Shown here one piece after another: positions 1 to 6,780 of a DNA stretch of 16,134 nt (position 1 is the stretch's first letter; each line of letters opens with the position of its first letter). The DNA is taken from the NCBI GenBank assembly GCA_030037035.1, contig JASHSA010000170.1, positions 1 through 16,134 on the forward strand. The letters are read 5' to 3'. This DNA comes from Thermoplasmata archaeon. Lineage in GTDB: Archaea; Thermoplasmatota; Thermoplasmata; Lutacidiplasmatales; UBA184. The position numbers and the translations under genes were made by a program. The notes under the pieces were generated by a model. That model was not told the origin of the DNA and made no database searches. It saw nothing but the letters and a program-made list of their open reading frames with translations.

Positions 1-418
1 TGAGCCTCCGGTCCGGGAACGCGGCCAGCACGTCGGCGCCGAGGTCGCGCGCGAGCTCCTGGCTGGTGAAGCCGTGGCTCCCGGTCCGCCGCGCGCGGAC
101 GGCGAACGAGCTCCCTGCGGGGAGCCTCGCTCCCGCGAGCTCGAGGAACGCCTTGCGGAGCGGTTCGCGGTCCGTCGGGACCTCGTGGACGACGCTCACC
201 GAGGTGATGCCGAAGACGCGGCGCAGGATCCGCGCCCCGCGCTCCGCCTCGTCGACCTCCGCGTAGAGGTGGCCCCGGTCCGAACGCAGGCGAAGCGCCG
301 CCCCGTCGTGGAGGAACTGCTGGACGATGTTGCGCCGGAGCGTCGACTCGAACTCGCGGCGGACCGGCGGCGACTTGAGCGCGAGCTCCCCGTACCGGAC
401 GAGCAGCAGCGCCGACAT
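1..418 (-). CDS. thiI: tRNA 4-thiouridine synthase ThiI, N-terminal fragment
   Basis: The minus strand encodes 139 residues from ATG at 418 and runs off the left edge without a stop, so only the 5' part of the gene is here. The protein opens MSALLLVRYGELALKS and continues with R..FE..L..NI. This is the hallmark start of ThiI: an N-terminal ferredoxin-like domain (about residues 1-65) followed by a THUMP RNA-binding domain (about 70-139, with GSSFAVRARRTGSHGFTSQE). ThiI transfers sulfur to U8 of tRNA. Its adenylating PP-loop domain and any rhodanese domain would lie outside the window, so catalytic residues cannot be checked. The gene is divergent from argS across 44 bp. A TTTAC box on the minus strand (445-449) lies about 29 nt before the ATG, which suggests a leaderless transcript. 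Another THUMP enzyme is possible but the RYGELALKS start favours ThiI. Confidence 0.85.
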   Translation of the reverse strand, partial: MSALLLVRYGELALKSPPVRREFESTLRRNIVQQFLHDGAALRLRSDRGHLYAEVDEAERGARILRRVFGITSVSVVHEVPTDREPLRKAFLELAGARLPAGSSFAVRARRTGSHGFTSQELARDLGADVLAAFPDRRL

Positions 419-462
419 GACGCAGCGTTAAGACGGCGCCTCCCGTAAAGCGCCTCCGAGCC
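419..462. promoter_or_regulatory. Divergent promoter region between thiI and argS
   Basis: This 44-bp gap contains two small AT-rich islands in very GC-rich DNA. GTTAAG (427-432) is centred about 33 nt before the argS GTG on the plus strand. CCGTAAAG (443-450), read as CTTTACGG on the minus strand, is centred about 29 nt before the thiI ATG. Both spacings suit archaeal TATA boxes with no leader or a very short one. No Shine-Dalgarno sequence is obvious before either start. The two promoters are interleaved, so TBP binding at one could interfere with the other. Assignment rests on spacing and composition only. Confidence 0.45.
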
Positions 463-2268
463 GTGACGGACGATCGACCCGGGCCCGCCGCCCCAGACGG
501 ACGCGACGACCCGTGGGCGCCATGGACGAGCGCCGCGGTGGCGGGCATCGTCGGCGCGATGCGGCGGCGGCCGTCGGAGGTCGACCCGGCGACGGTCGAC
601 GGGCTGCTCGAGATCGCCGCCGGTCCCGAACGGGACCTCGCCTTCCCCGTACACCGGCTCGCCGCCCAGGCCCGCGTCCGTCCCGAGGAGCTCGCCGCGG
701 CGATCGCGGCCGGGATCCCGCCGACCGCGCAGTTCCGCCGGGTCGGCGCCGACGGCGCCTACGTCAACTTCCAGGTCGACCCGGTCGAGCTCGTCCGCGC
801 GACGCTCGACCTCGCCCTCGGCCGCGGGGAGCGGTACGGGCACTTCGCGCCGACCGGCGAGAGCGTCTGCGTCGAGCACACGAGCGCGAACCCGACCGGG
901 CCGTTCCACATCGGCCGGGTGCGCAACGCGATCATCGGCGACAGCCTCGCCCGCGCGCTCCGGGCCGCGGGTCCGGGCGTGACGACCCAGTACTACGTCG
1001 ACGACATGGGGCGGCAGTCCGCGATGATCACGTGGCTGTGGTCCCGGCCGCCGGAGCGCTGGCCGGAACCGGTGCGGGCGGCGGTCGCCGGCCAGGGGAG
1101 CGCGGACGAGAAGCCCGACCGGCGCAGGGGGCGGCCGTACCCGGCGCTCAGCGCCCAGCTGAAGAGCGACCCGGCGACGGCCGAGTCGGTCGCGGAGCTC
1201 GTCCGAAGGATCGAACAGGGCGACCCGCCCCCCGAGCACGAGGCGGTGGCGCGGGAGGTGCTGGGCGGAATGCTCGCGTCGCTCGGCCGGCTCGCGATCA
1301 CGTTCGACGAGTTCGTCTGGGAGTCGCAGTTCGTCCGGGACGGATCGGTCGCCCGGATCCTCGAGCGGCTCCGCGCCGCCCCGCACGCCGCGCAGGAGGA
1401 GAACGGCGCCTGGTCGATCGTCGCAACGCAGTACGGCCTGCCGAAGGAGAGCGACCGGGTCGTCGTCCAACGGAAGGACGGCACGAGCCTCTACGTGACC
1501 CGCGACCTCGCCTACCACCTCGCGAAGTTCTCGCGGTTCGAAAGGGTGATCGACGTGCTCGGGCAGGACCACCAGCTTCACGCGCGCACGCTGGAGGCGC
1601 TGCTCGCCGAGCTTGGCGAACCCCGTCGCCCGACGTTCGTCCTGTACCAGGACCTCACCTCGCCCGAAGGGGGTCGGATGTCGACGCGCGGCGGCTCGGC
1701 GGTCTGGCTGGACGACCTGCTCGACGAGGCGAGGGAGCGGGCCCGGCGCGAGGTCCTCCAGCGGAGGGACGACCTCGGCCCCGCGGAGGTCGAGGCGATC
1801 AGCGAGGCGGTCGCGACCGGGGCGATCCGCTATCACGTCGTGCGCGTCGCCCCGGAGAAGCCGGTGAAGTTCCGCTGGGAGGAGGCGCTGTCGTTCGAGG
1901 GACGGAGCGGCCCGTTCGTCCAGTACGCCTACGCCCGGGCCTCCAGCGTCCTCCGCAAGGGCGACGCCGCTCGGCCACCGTACCCGTTCGAGCCGGCGCT
2001 GCTGGTCGGAGGGGAGGAGCTCGCGCTCGCCCGGGTCGTCTCCCGGCTCCCGCGAACGGTCGCCTACGTCGCCCGCAGCGCGCACGTCCACGCGCTCGCC
2101 GGCTACGCCCACGAGCTCGCCGACCAGTTCAACCGGTTCTATCACGCCGTACCCGTGCTGGCCGGCGGCGAGGCCCGGGAGAGCCGGCTCGCGCTCGTCG
2201 CGGCGGTCCGTCAGGCGCTCGGGAACGCGCTTCGGCTGCTCGGGATCGCCCCGCTCGAGTCGATGTAG
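463..2268 (+). CDS. argS: Arginyl-tRNA synthetase
   Basis: This 601-residue class I synthetase charges tRNA-Arg with arginine in the cytosol. The N-terminal additional domain (about residues 20-120) should contact the tRNA D-loop. The Rossmann catalytic core carries SANPTGPFHIGRVRNAIIGD with HIGR at 149-152, the archaeal variant of HIGH as I recall it, and YYVDDMGRQ. The KMSKS counterpart is RMSTR at 405-409. The C-terminal part (about 480-601) is the helical DALR anticodon-binding domain, ending LRLLGIAPLESM. Length is normal for the family. The GTG at 463 is chosen because it precedes the N-domain and sits about 33 nt after a TATA-like GTTAAG. It is divergent from thiI and followed after 63 bp by mscL, which has its own promoter signals. 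I am sure of the family. Confidence 0.96.
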   Translation: MTDDRPGPAAPDGRDDPWAPWTSAAVAGIVGAMRRRPSEVDPATVDGLLEIAAGPERDLAFPVHRLAAQARVRPEELAAAIAAGIPPTAQFRRVGADGAYVNFQVDPVELVRATLDLALGRGERYGHFAPTGESVCVEHTSANPTGPFHIGRVRNAIIGDSLARALRAAGPGVTTQYYVDDMGRQSAMITWLWSRPPERWPEPVRAAVAGQGSADEKPDRRRGRPYPALSAQLKSDPATAESVAELVRRIEQGDPPPEHEAVAREVLGGMLASLGRLAITFDEFVWESQFVRDGSVARILERLRAAPHAAQEENGAWSIVATQYGLPKESDRVVVQRKDGTSLYVTRDLAYHLAKFSRFERVIDVLGQDHQLHARTLEALLAELGEPRRPTFVLYQDLTSPEGGRMSTRGGSAVWLDDLLDEARERARREVLQRRDDLGPAEVEAISEAVATGAIRYHVVRVAPEKPVKFRWEEALSFEGRSGPFVQYAYARASSVLRKGDAARPPYPFEPALLVGGEELALARVVSRLPRTVAYVARSAHVHALAGYAHELADQFNRFYHAVPVLAGGEARESRLALVAAVRQALGNALRLLGIAPLESM

Positions 2269-2292
2269 GGTCCTTCACCGTTCGCCGGAAGG

Positions 2293-2327
2293 TCGAAATA
2301 GAGGGGCTCGCTCCCCGCGCCGAGGGA
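2293..2327 (+). promoter_or_regulatory. mscL promoter and ribosome binding site
   Basis: In the 63-bp gap after argS, GAAATA (2295-2300) is the only AT-rich stretch and lies about 34 nt before the mscL ATG. GAGGGA (2322-2327) is a Shine-Dalgarno-like element 4 nt before that ATG. Together they suggest a short-leadered transcript separate from argS and support the start at 2332. Confidence 0.45.
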
Positions 2328-2331
2328 AAGC

Positions 2332-2787
2332 ATGGCGTCGATCCGAGAAGACTTCGGGAAGTTCATCCGGCAGGGGAACCTCGTCCAGCTGGCGATCGCC
2401 TTCGTGATGGGCGCGGCGTTCTCGGCGCTGGTGACCGCACTGGTCGCCGACATCTTCACCCCGCTGATCGGGGTTGCCGGTCACTTCAACTTCTCCGCGT
2501 GGCACTACACCCTGCGCGGCAGCGAGTTCCAGCAGGGAGCGTTCATCAACGCCCTCATCACGTTCGTGACGATCGCGATCGTCGTCTTCTTCGCGATCGC
2601 GCTCCCGTACCAGCGCTACCAGGACCGCAAGGCCGCCAAGGCGGCGAAGGCCCCCCCCACGACGCGCAACTGCCCGGAGTGCCTCTCGGCGATCCCGCTG
2701 GCCGCCAAGCGCTGCTCGTTCTGCACGTCCGCTGTGACGCCCGTCCCGCCGGCCCCGGCGCCGGCGGCGGCGCCCCCGGCGAGCTAG
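2332..2787 (+). CDS. mscL: Large-conductance mechanosensitive channel MscL with C-terminal zinc ribbon
   Basis: The 151-residue product is a membrane channel that opens under high tension to release solutes during osmotic downshock. The N-terminal amphipathic segment (MASIREDFGKFIRQGN) and TM1 (about 16-45, with AIAFVMGAAFSALV and ADIFTPLIG) match MscL closely. A short periplasmic loop leads to TM2 (about 70-92, FINALITFVTIAIVVFFAIAL). In place of the usual cytoplasmic helix bundle there is a Lys/Ala linker (99-107) and a four-cysteine ribbon, C114-P-E-C117 and C128-S-F-C131. The last 20 residues are low-complexity Pro/Ala. The stop codon shares a CTAG tetramer with the convergent queC stop. 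Family call is firm; the role of the ribbon is unknown. Confidence 0.93.
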   Translation: MASIREDFGKFIRQGNLVQLAIAFVMGAAFSALVTALVADIFTPLIGVAGHFNFSAWHYTLRGSEFQQGAFINALITFVTIAIVVFFAIALPYQRYQDRKAAKAAKAPPTTRNCPECLSAIPLAAKRCSFCTSAVTPVPPAPAPAAAPPAS

Positions 2788-3473
2788 CGCCGCCGGCCCT
2801 CTACGGCGGGGTCGACGACCCTGGCCTCCCGGAAGCCGCGAGCGCGCAGCCGGCAGGCGTCGCACCGCCCGCACGGCGCGCGGCCGCCGGCGTAGCAGCT
2901 CCACGTGAGCCGCCAAGGAACGCCGAGCCGGCGCCCGAGGAGGACGATCTCCGCCTTCGAGAGCGCGAGAAGGGGGGCGACGAGCCGGATCCGCAGCCCG
3001 CCCTCGCGCGGGGAGCGGACCGCGCGCCGGGCGAGCGCGTTGAACGCCCGGACGAACTCGGGGCGGCAGTCCGGGTAGCCGGAGTAGTCGACCGCGTTCG
3101 CCCCGAAGTAGATCGCCGCGAGCCGGTGGCTCTCGGCGTAGCCGAGCGCGACCGCGAGCAGGATCGTGTTGCGCGCCGGGACGTAGGTGCTCGGGACGGC
3201 TCCCCTCCCGGACGGCCGGGACGGCAGGCGAGCGCCGCGGCGCGTCAGCGACGAGTCGACGAGCGGGCCGAGCGGCAGGCGCACGAAGCGGTGCGCGTCG
3301 ACGCGGAAATGCCGGGCGAGCGCCCGCGCGGCGCGGACCTCCCGAGCGTGGCGCTGCCCGTAGTCGAACGACAGCGCGTGCACGGGACCGCCGGCCCGTC
3401 TGGCGAGCGCCAGGCACGTCGCCGAATCCATCCCTCCGGAGAGCAGGACGACGCTGCCGCCGCGCGCCCTCAC
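2784..3473 (-). CDS. queC: 7-cyano-7-deazaguanine synthase QueC
   Basis: The 229-residue enzyme converts 7-carboxy-7-deazaguanine to preQ0 using ATP and ammonia. In archaea preQ0 is inserted into tRNA position 15 on the way to archaeosine. The PP-loop SGGMDS is at residues 12-17, followed by FDYGQRHARE. Further QueC signatures are VPARNTILLAVALGYAE, FGANAVDYSGYPDCRPEF and APLLALSKAEIV. The zinc site is C193, C201, C204 and C207 in SCYAGG..PCGRCDAC. The start is GTG at 3473: it overlaps the DUF92 stop as GTGA and puts the PP-loop at the usual distance from the N-terminus, whereas the frame stays open far upstream without QueC similarity. It is the last gene of a DUF92-queC unit and convergent with mscL. 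Confidence 0.94.
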   Translation of the reverse strand: MRARGGSVVLLSGGMDSATCLALARRAGGPVHALSFDYGQRHAREVRAARALARHFRVDAHRFVRLPLGPLVDSSLTRRGARLPSRPSGRGAVPSTYVPARNTILLAVALGYAESHRLAAIYFGANAVDYSGYPDCRPEFVRAFNALARRAVRSPREGGLRIRLVAPLLALSKAEIVLLGRRLGVPWRLTWSCYAGGRAPCGRCDACRLRARGFREARVVDPAVEGRRR

Positions 3474-4222
3474 AGCGGGACCCCGACAACGCCGAGCAGG
3501 AGGGCCGCAAGCCCCATCGCGCTGAGCATCCCGAGGAAGTTCGTGCTCCCCTTCGTCAACCACCCTCGGTTCTCGAGCGTCTCGCCCAGGACCGAGTCGA
3601 CCTGGCAGCCCACGAAGCCGGCGACGCCGACGACGAGGAGATAGACGACCGCGCGGCCGGCGGGCGAGCCGAAGAGGCCGAGCAGCCCGATCCCGACGAG
3701 CGCGGTGCCGAGCGACCCGACGACCGCGAAGATCTCGCCGACGGTCGAGACCCCGCCGTTCGTCCCCGGCGCGACGGGACGCAACGAGAGGATGCTGACC
3801 GCCCCGCCCGTCAGGACCCCGAACTCGCTCGCGAGGGTGTCGGCGGCGGCGAACGCGAGCGCGCTCGCGAAGAGGACCGCCGTCACCACCGGTGGGAGCC
3901 TCCCGAGGCCGTCCGCGAGGGCGAGCCCGGTCGGCAGGACGATGTGCGCGAGGACGTTGGAGACCCCCCGCTCCCCGGCCCGGCCCTCCTGGACGTGACG
4001 CCGGGCCTTCTCGTCGAAGCGGTACCGTGTCGCGACCGAGCTCACGACCACGAAGACGACCATCAGGCTCAGGTACGCGAACCCCGCGCTCAGCACGATC
4101 GCGATCCCGAACCCCGCCGCCACGGCCGCGGCGGCGGGGGTGAGCGCACGGGCGACGAGGGCCGCCACGGCGAGGAGGACCGTCGCGACGGCCCCGATGA
4201 CGGACGCTACGGCTCCGAGCAC
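3470..4222 (-). CDS. DUF92 family integral membrane protein
   Basis: The 250-residue product is a polytopic membrane protein with about six or seven hydrophobic segments. DUF92 signatures visible are FDEKARRHVQEGRAGERGVSNVLAH, AAADTLASEFG, VAPGTNGGVSTVGE and the C-terminal GCQVDSVLGETLENRGWLT followed by STNFLG. The family includes plant VTE6, a phytyl-phosphate kinase, so a kinase acting on a prenyl phosphate in the membrane is a reasonable but unproven guess. The start is GTG at 4222, giving VLGAVASVIGAVATVLL as TM1. The frame is open further upstream but that sequence is arginine-rich, antisense to the HAD gene and not credible. A TATA-like CTTATC lies about 34 nt upstream. It overlaps queC by 4 nt, so the two are probably cotranscribed. 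Confidence 0.85.
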   Translation of the reverse strand: MLGAVASVIGAVATVLLAVAALVARALTPAAAAVAAGFGIAIVLSAGFAYLSLMVVFVVVSSVATRYRFDEKARRHVQEGRAGERGVSNVLAHIVLPTGLALADGLGRLPPVVTAVLFASALAFAAADTLASEFGVLTGGAVSILSLRPVAPGTNGGVSTVGEIFAVVGSLGTALVGIGLLGLFGSPAGRAVVYLLVVGVAGFVGCQVDSVLGETLENRGWLTKGSTNFLGMLSAMGLAALLLGVVGVPL

Positions 4223-4250
4223 GCCGGACCCTTCGGGCGGAGGGAGGGTT

Positions 4251-4260
4251 CGGGATAAGG
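4251..4260 (-). promoter_or_regulatory. TATA-like box for the DUF92-queC unit
   Basis: Within the 62-bp gap between the HAD gene and DUF92, the minus strand reads CCTTATCCCG. TTATC is the only AT-rich run there and is centred about 34 nt before the GTG at 4222, leaving a leader of roughly ten nucleotides. No strong Shine-Dalgarno is seen. It would let DUF92-queC be transcribed apart from the upstream HAD gene. Confidence 0.4.
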
Positions 4261-4284
4261 CTTGGGCGACGCGTGGGCCGTGCG

Positions 4285-4872
4285 TCAGCCCCACGCGAGC
4301 AGGCGACCGACCGCCGCACGGAACGAGTCGGCCGTCAGGTCCGCGCGGACCCCGGCGTCGGCGAGCTCTCGGTCGACGAGCGCCTCGTGGCCCGGGGTTC
4401 GGACGACCGCGGTCGCCACCCCGAGGCGTCGGCCGGCTTCGACGTCGACCAAGCGGTCCCCGACGAACGAGGAGCTCGGAAGGTCCAGGTGCAGCTCGTC
4501 GCGGGCGCGCTCGAACAATTCCGTGCCGGGCTTGCGGCACCGACAGCCGCGTTCGGGGGCATGGGGGCAGTAGTAGAAGGCGTCGACCCGGGCGTCGAAC
4601 GGCCCGAGGAGCTCGTTCAGGCGCCGATGGATCCGCTCGACGTCGTCGGTCGTGTAGAGCCCGCGCTCGATGCCGGACTGGTTCGTCACGCACACGACCA
4701 GCTCGCCGTGCTCCCGCGCGAAGTGCAACGCCTCCCCGACCCCCCGGAACAGCTCGAGGCGCTCGGCGTCCCGCAGGTAATGCAGGTCAGGGTTCAGCGT
4801 CCCGTCGCGGTCGACGAACAGGGCCCGACGGGGCCGCGGGACGGGCGCCCGCCGGGCGCCGGTCGCCTCCAT
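4285..4872 (-). CDS. HAD-family phosphatase, GmhB/HisB type
   Basis: This 195-residue soluble HAD phosphatase has the catalytic DxDGT motif as FVDRDGTLN (nucleophile D21, acid/base D23), motif II in VTNQSGIERG (T63, N64), K114, and the acidic motif FVGDRLVD (D139, D143). The structural zinc site C102, H104, C110, C112 (YYCPHAPERGCRCRKPG) is diagnostic of the branch containing D-glycero-D-manno-heptose-1,7-bisphosphate phosphatase GmhB and the histidinol-phosphatase domain of HisB. Length fits GmhB. The substrate cannot be told from sequence: no heptose, nucleotide-sugar or histidine genes are adjacent. ATG at 4872 is preferred because a TTAA box lies about 26 nt upstream, fitting a leaderless transcript. 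It is divergent from the asparagine-synthetase-like gene. Confidence 0.85.
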   Translation of the reverse strand: MEATGARRAPVPRPRRALFVDRDGTLNPDLHYLRDAERLELFRGVGEALHFAREHGELVVCVTNQSGIERGLYTTDDVERIHRRLNELLGPFDARVDAFYYCPHAPERGCRCRKPGTELFERARDELHLDLPSSSFVGDRLVDVEAGRRLGVATAVVRTPGHEALVDRELADAGVRADLTADSFRAAVGRLLAWG

Positions 4873-4894
4873 CGCCGTCGGGAGGGCGCTGGCC

Positions 4895-4904
4895 CCTTAA
4901 CGGT
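4895..4904. promoter_or_regulatory. Probable bidirectional TATA-like box, HAD gene / AsnB-like gene
   Basis: CCTTAACGGT is the only AT-rich point in the 61-bp divergent gap, and its TTAA core (4897-4900) is palindromic. It lies about 26 nt before the HAD ATG on the minus strand, a leaderless spacing. It lies about 35 nt before the AsnB-like ATG on the plus strand, leaving a short leader that holds a GGGGAGGGG Shine-Dalgarno (4915-4923). One box may therefore serve both genes. Confidence 0.45.
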
Positions 4905-4933
4905 TCGGCCGCTCGGGGAGGGGTCCCAGCGTC

Positions 4934-5686
4934 ATGACGGAGGCGAGAGCTCGGTTCGCGGCGCTCGACGCCGCGTTCGACGGCGCGCTCGAGCCGCTGC
5001 GCGCTGCCGACGAGCGGCCCGTGGTGCTGTTCTCCGGGGGGGTCGACTCCGGTCTGCTGGCGTGGGAGCTCCGGGCCCAGCCGCACGCCCGCCTGTTCAC
5101 CGTGGGACGAAGCGGGTGCGCCGACCTCCGTCGGGCCGCGGCGGCCGTCGCGCCGATCGGCCTTCCGTGGTCCTCGGTCGAGCTGGAGGGCCTGGACCTC
5201 GAGGGACTAGAGACCCGGCTGACGAGCGACGGAACCCTCCCGGAGGCCGCTCAACGGGGGATCCTGCTCGCCCTCGCCGCGGGGTTCGAGCACGCACCGC
5301 CCGGCCGGCTCGTCCTGGGCCAGGGCGTCGACGAGCTGTTCCTCGGCTACGCCCACTTTCGCGGCCTCTCGCTCCTCCAGGCCCGAGAGCGCTCCGAGGA
5401 CGACCTTGCCCGGCTGCTCGAGCGGGACGTTCCCCGCACCCTCGCCTGCGCGCGTCGGCTCGGAAGGGAGGTCTCCTGTCCGTACCTCGACCCCGGCTTT
5501 CTCGGCGCGGCCCGCGCGTTCGCGACCGAGGAGCATCTGCCCGGGGAGCTGACCAAACCGCTCTTCCGGGAGTTCGCCCGCCACCGGGGGCTTCCCGAGG
5601 CGCTCGCCGGCGCGCCGAAGAAGGCGATCCAGTACGGCTCGGGGGTCGACCGCTGGCTGCGTCGGCGCGCGGCCGGTCGGCCCTAG
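4934..5686 (+). CDS. Stand-alone asparagine-synthetase-type PP-loop ATPase
   Basis: The 250-residue protein corresponds to the C-terminal synthetase domain of AsnB only. The ATP pyrophosphatase loop SGGVDS is at residues 34-39, GQGVDELFLGY matches the AsnB GxGxDELFxGY element near residue 133, followed by VSCPYLDPGFL and the late GAPKKAIQYGSG. There is no N-terminal glutaminase domain: the protein starts about 30 residues before the PP-loop and the DNA upstream belongs to the divergent HAD gene. It would be expected to adenylate a carboxylate and use ammonia, but whether aspartate is the substrate is unknown. A GGGGAGGGG Shine-Dalgarno supports the ATG at 4934. It is convergent with carbamate kinase, their TAG stops sharing one CTAG. 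Domain call is firm, function open. Confidence 0.85.
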   Translation: MTEARARFAALDAAFDGALEPLRAADERPVVLFSGGVDSGLLAWELRAQPHARLFTVGRSGCADLRRAAAAVAPIGLPWSSVELEGLDLEGLETRLTSDGTLPEAAQRGILLALAAGFEHAPPGRLVLGQGVDELFLGYAHFRGLSLLQARERSEDDLARLLERDVPRTLACARRLGREVSCPYLDPGFLGAARAFATEEHLPGELTKPLFREFARHRGLPEALAGAPKKAIQYGSGVDRWLRRRAAGRP

Positions 5687-6633
5687 CGGATGCGCGTCCC
5701 CGCCTCGCCGCGGAGCGCCCGGGGGAGCGAAGGGATGTCGGAGATCACGACCTCCCGGCCGCCGCCCGCGAGGAACTCGAGCGCCGCCTCGACCTTCGGT
5801 CCCATGCTCCCCTCGCCGAACTCGCCGGCGCGGCTCCAGGCCGCCATCTCGGAACGCGAGACCTTCCCGAGCCATCGCTCGCCGGAGCGTCCGAACGCGG
5901 TCGCGACCGCCGGCACGTCGGTGACGATCGCGAGGCGCCGGAGCCCGAGCTCGTGGGAGACGAGCGCCGCGCCGAGGTCCTTGTCGATGACCGCCTCGAC
6001 CCCTTCGAACGCCCCGTTCGCGCGACGTACGACCGGGATGCCGCCGCCGCCCGTGACGACCGGGATCCACTCGGCCCCCCGCGACGATCCCAGCAGATGG
6101 CGCACGGCGGTCCCCTCGAGCCAGCGCACCGGTCGCGGTGACGGCACCACGCGGCGCCATCCTCCCCGCGCGACGTCGTGAACCAGGACCCAGCCGTTCT
6201 CCTTGCGGAGGAGCCGCGCCTCCGTCTCGGTGTAGAATCGCCCGACCGGCTTGCTCGGATGTCGGAACGCCGGGTCGCGGGCACGGACCTCCATCCGGCT
6301 GATCACCGTCAGGACCGAACGGGCGAGCCGGGCGCGGCGCAGCGCGCGGGAGAGCTCGGTCTGGACGAGGTAGCCGATCTGGCCCTGCGTCTCCGCGCCG
6401 AGGACGTCGAGCGGACGGGCGGGGACCTCGCCGGCACCGAGCTCGTTCTGCCGAAGGAGCACGCCGACCTGCGGCCCGTTGCCGTGCGTGACGACCAGCG
6501 GCCGCGCGGTGCGCGCGACCTCGGCGAGGACCGGCGCGACCTGCGCCATCCGGGAGCGCGCCTCCCTCCAGGAGCCGTCGCCCCCCGCCCGCTGGAGGGC
6601 GTTGCCGCCGAGCGCGACGAGCACCCCGGTCAT
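5683..6633 (-). CDS. arcC: Carbamate kinase
   Basis: The 316-residue cytosolic enzyme interconverts ATP plus carbamate with ADP plus carbamoyl phosphate. In archaea it may act in either direction: ATP formation after citrulline or agmatine breakdown, or carbamoyl phosphate supply. Family motifs run in order: VLVALGGNAL at the N-terminus, VVTHGNGPQVG, PLDVLGAETQGQIGY, KPVGRFYTE, VVTGGGGIPVV, EAVIDKDLGAALVS, LAIVTDV and GSMGPKVEAALEF. Length matches the usual 310-320 residues. ATG at 6633 is the only start giving the normal N-terminus, and GGAGGG lies about 9 nt before it. The frame continues upstream without homology. No ornithine carbamoyltransferase or deiminase gene is near. Its stop shares a CTAG with the convergent AsnB-like gene. 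Confidence 0.94.
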   Translation of the reverse strand: MTGVLVALGGNALQRAGGDGSWREARSRMAQVAPVLAEVARTARPLVVTHGNGPQVGVLLRQNELGAGEVPARPLDVLGAETQGQIGYLVQTELSRALRRARLARSVLTVISRMEVRARDPAFRHPSKPVGRFYTETEARLLRKENGWVLVHDVARGGWRRVVPSPRPVRWLEGTAVRHLLGSSRGAEWIPVVTGGGGIPVVRRANGAFEGVEAVIDKDLGAALVSHELGLRRLAIVTDVPAVATAFGRSGERWLGKVSRSEMAAWSRAGEFGEGSMGPKVEAALEFLAGGGREVVISDIPSLPRALRGEAGTRIR

Positions 6634-6780
6634 CGTTCTCGCCCTCCATCGGAGCGCGTGCTCAAGAGCTGCCGGACGGCCGGGCGAGCTCGAGGTCGGA
6701 GGAGCGGACGCGGCCCGGGTCGACGGTCGGCGCGCGTGCGCGCGGGCCAGCGCTAAATACGCGTCTCCGACTTCCTCGGT
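6634..6780. promoter_or_regulatory. Divergent promoter region, arcC / purB
   Basis: This 147-bp gap has one clear AT-rich element, CTAAATAC (6753-6760). It is centred about 25 nt before the purB GTG, a leaderless spacing with no Shine-Dalgarno. Just upstream (6730-6744) is a 15-nt run of strictly alternating purine and pyrimidine, nearly all G and C. No comparable TATA box is seen close to arcC. Either the same element works in reverse, giving arcC a leader of about 95 nt, or the arcC promoter is too degenerate to recognise. A Shine-Dalgarno GGAGGG lies before arcC. No credible small ORF was found. Confidence 0.45.

Noticed and set aside
196..2145. 649-residue minus-strand ORF opposite argS
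   Set aside because: Arg/Pro/Asp-rich translation with no domains, antisense to a clear ArgRS; a typical GC-rich shadow. Only the thiI fragment in a different minus frame at 1-418 is real.
513..3644. 1043-residue plus-strand ORF
   Set aside because: Runs out of frame through argS and mscL and antisense to queC, with a low-complexity Arg/Ala/Gly translation.
4223..4693. N-terminal extension of the DUF92 frame
   Set aside because: Arginine-rich, antisense-frame overlap with the HAD gene; the first membrane segment and the TATA spacing support GTG at 4222.
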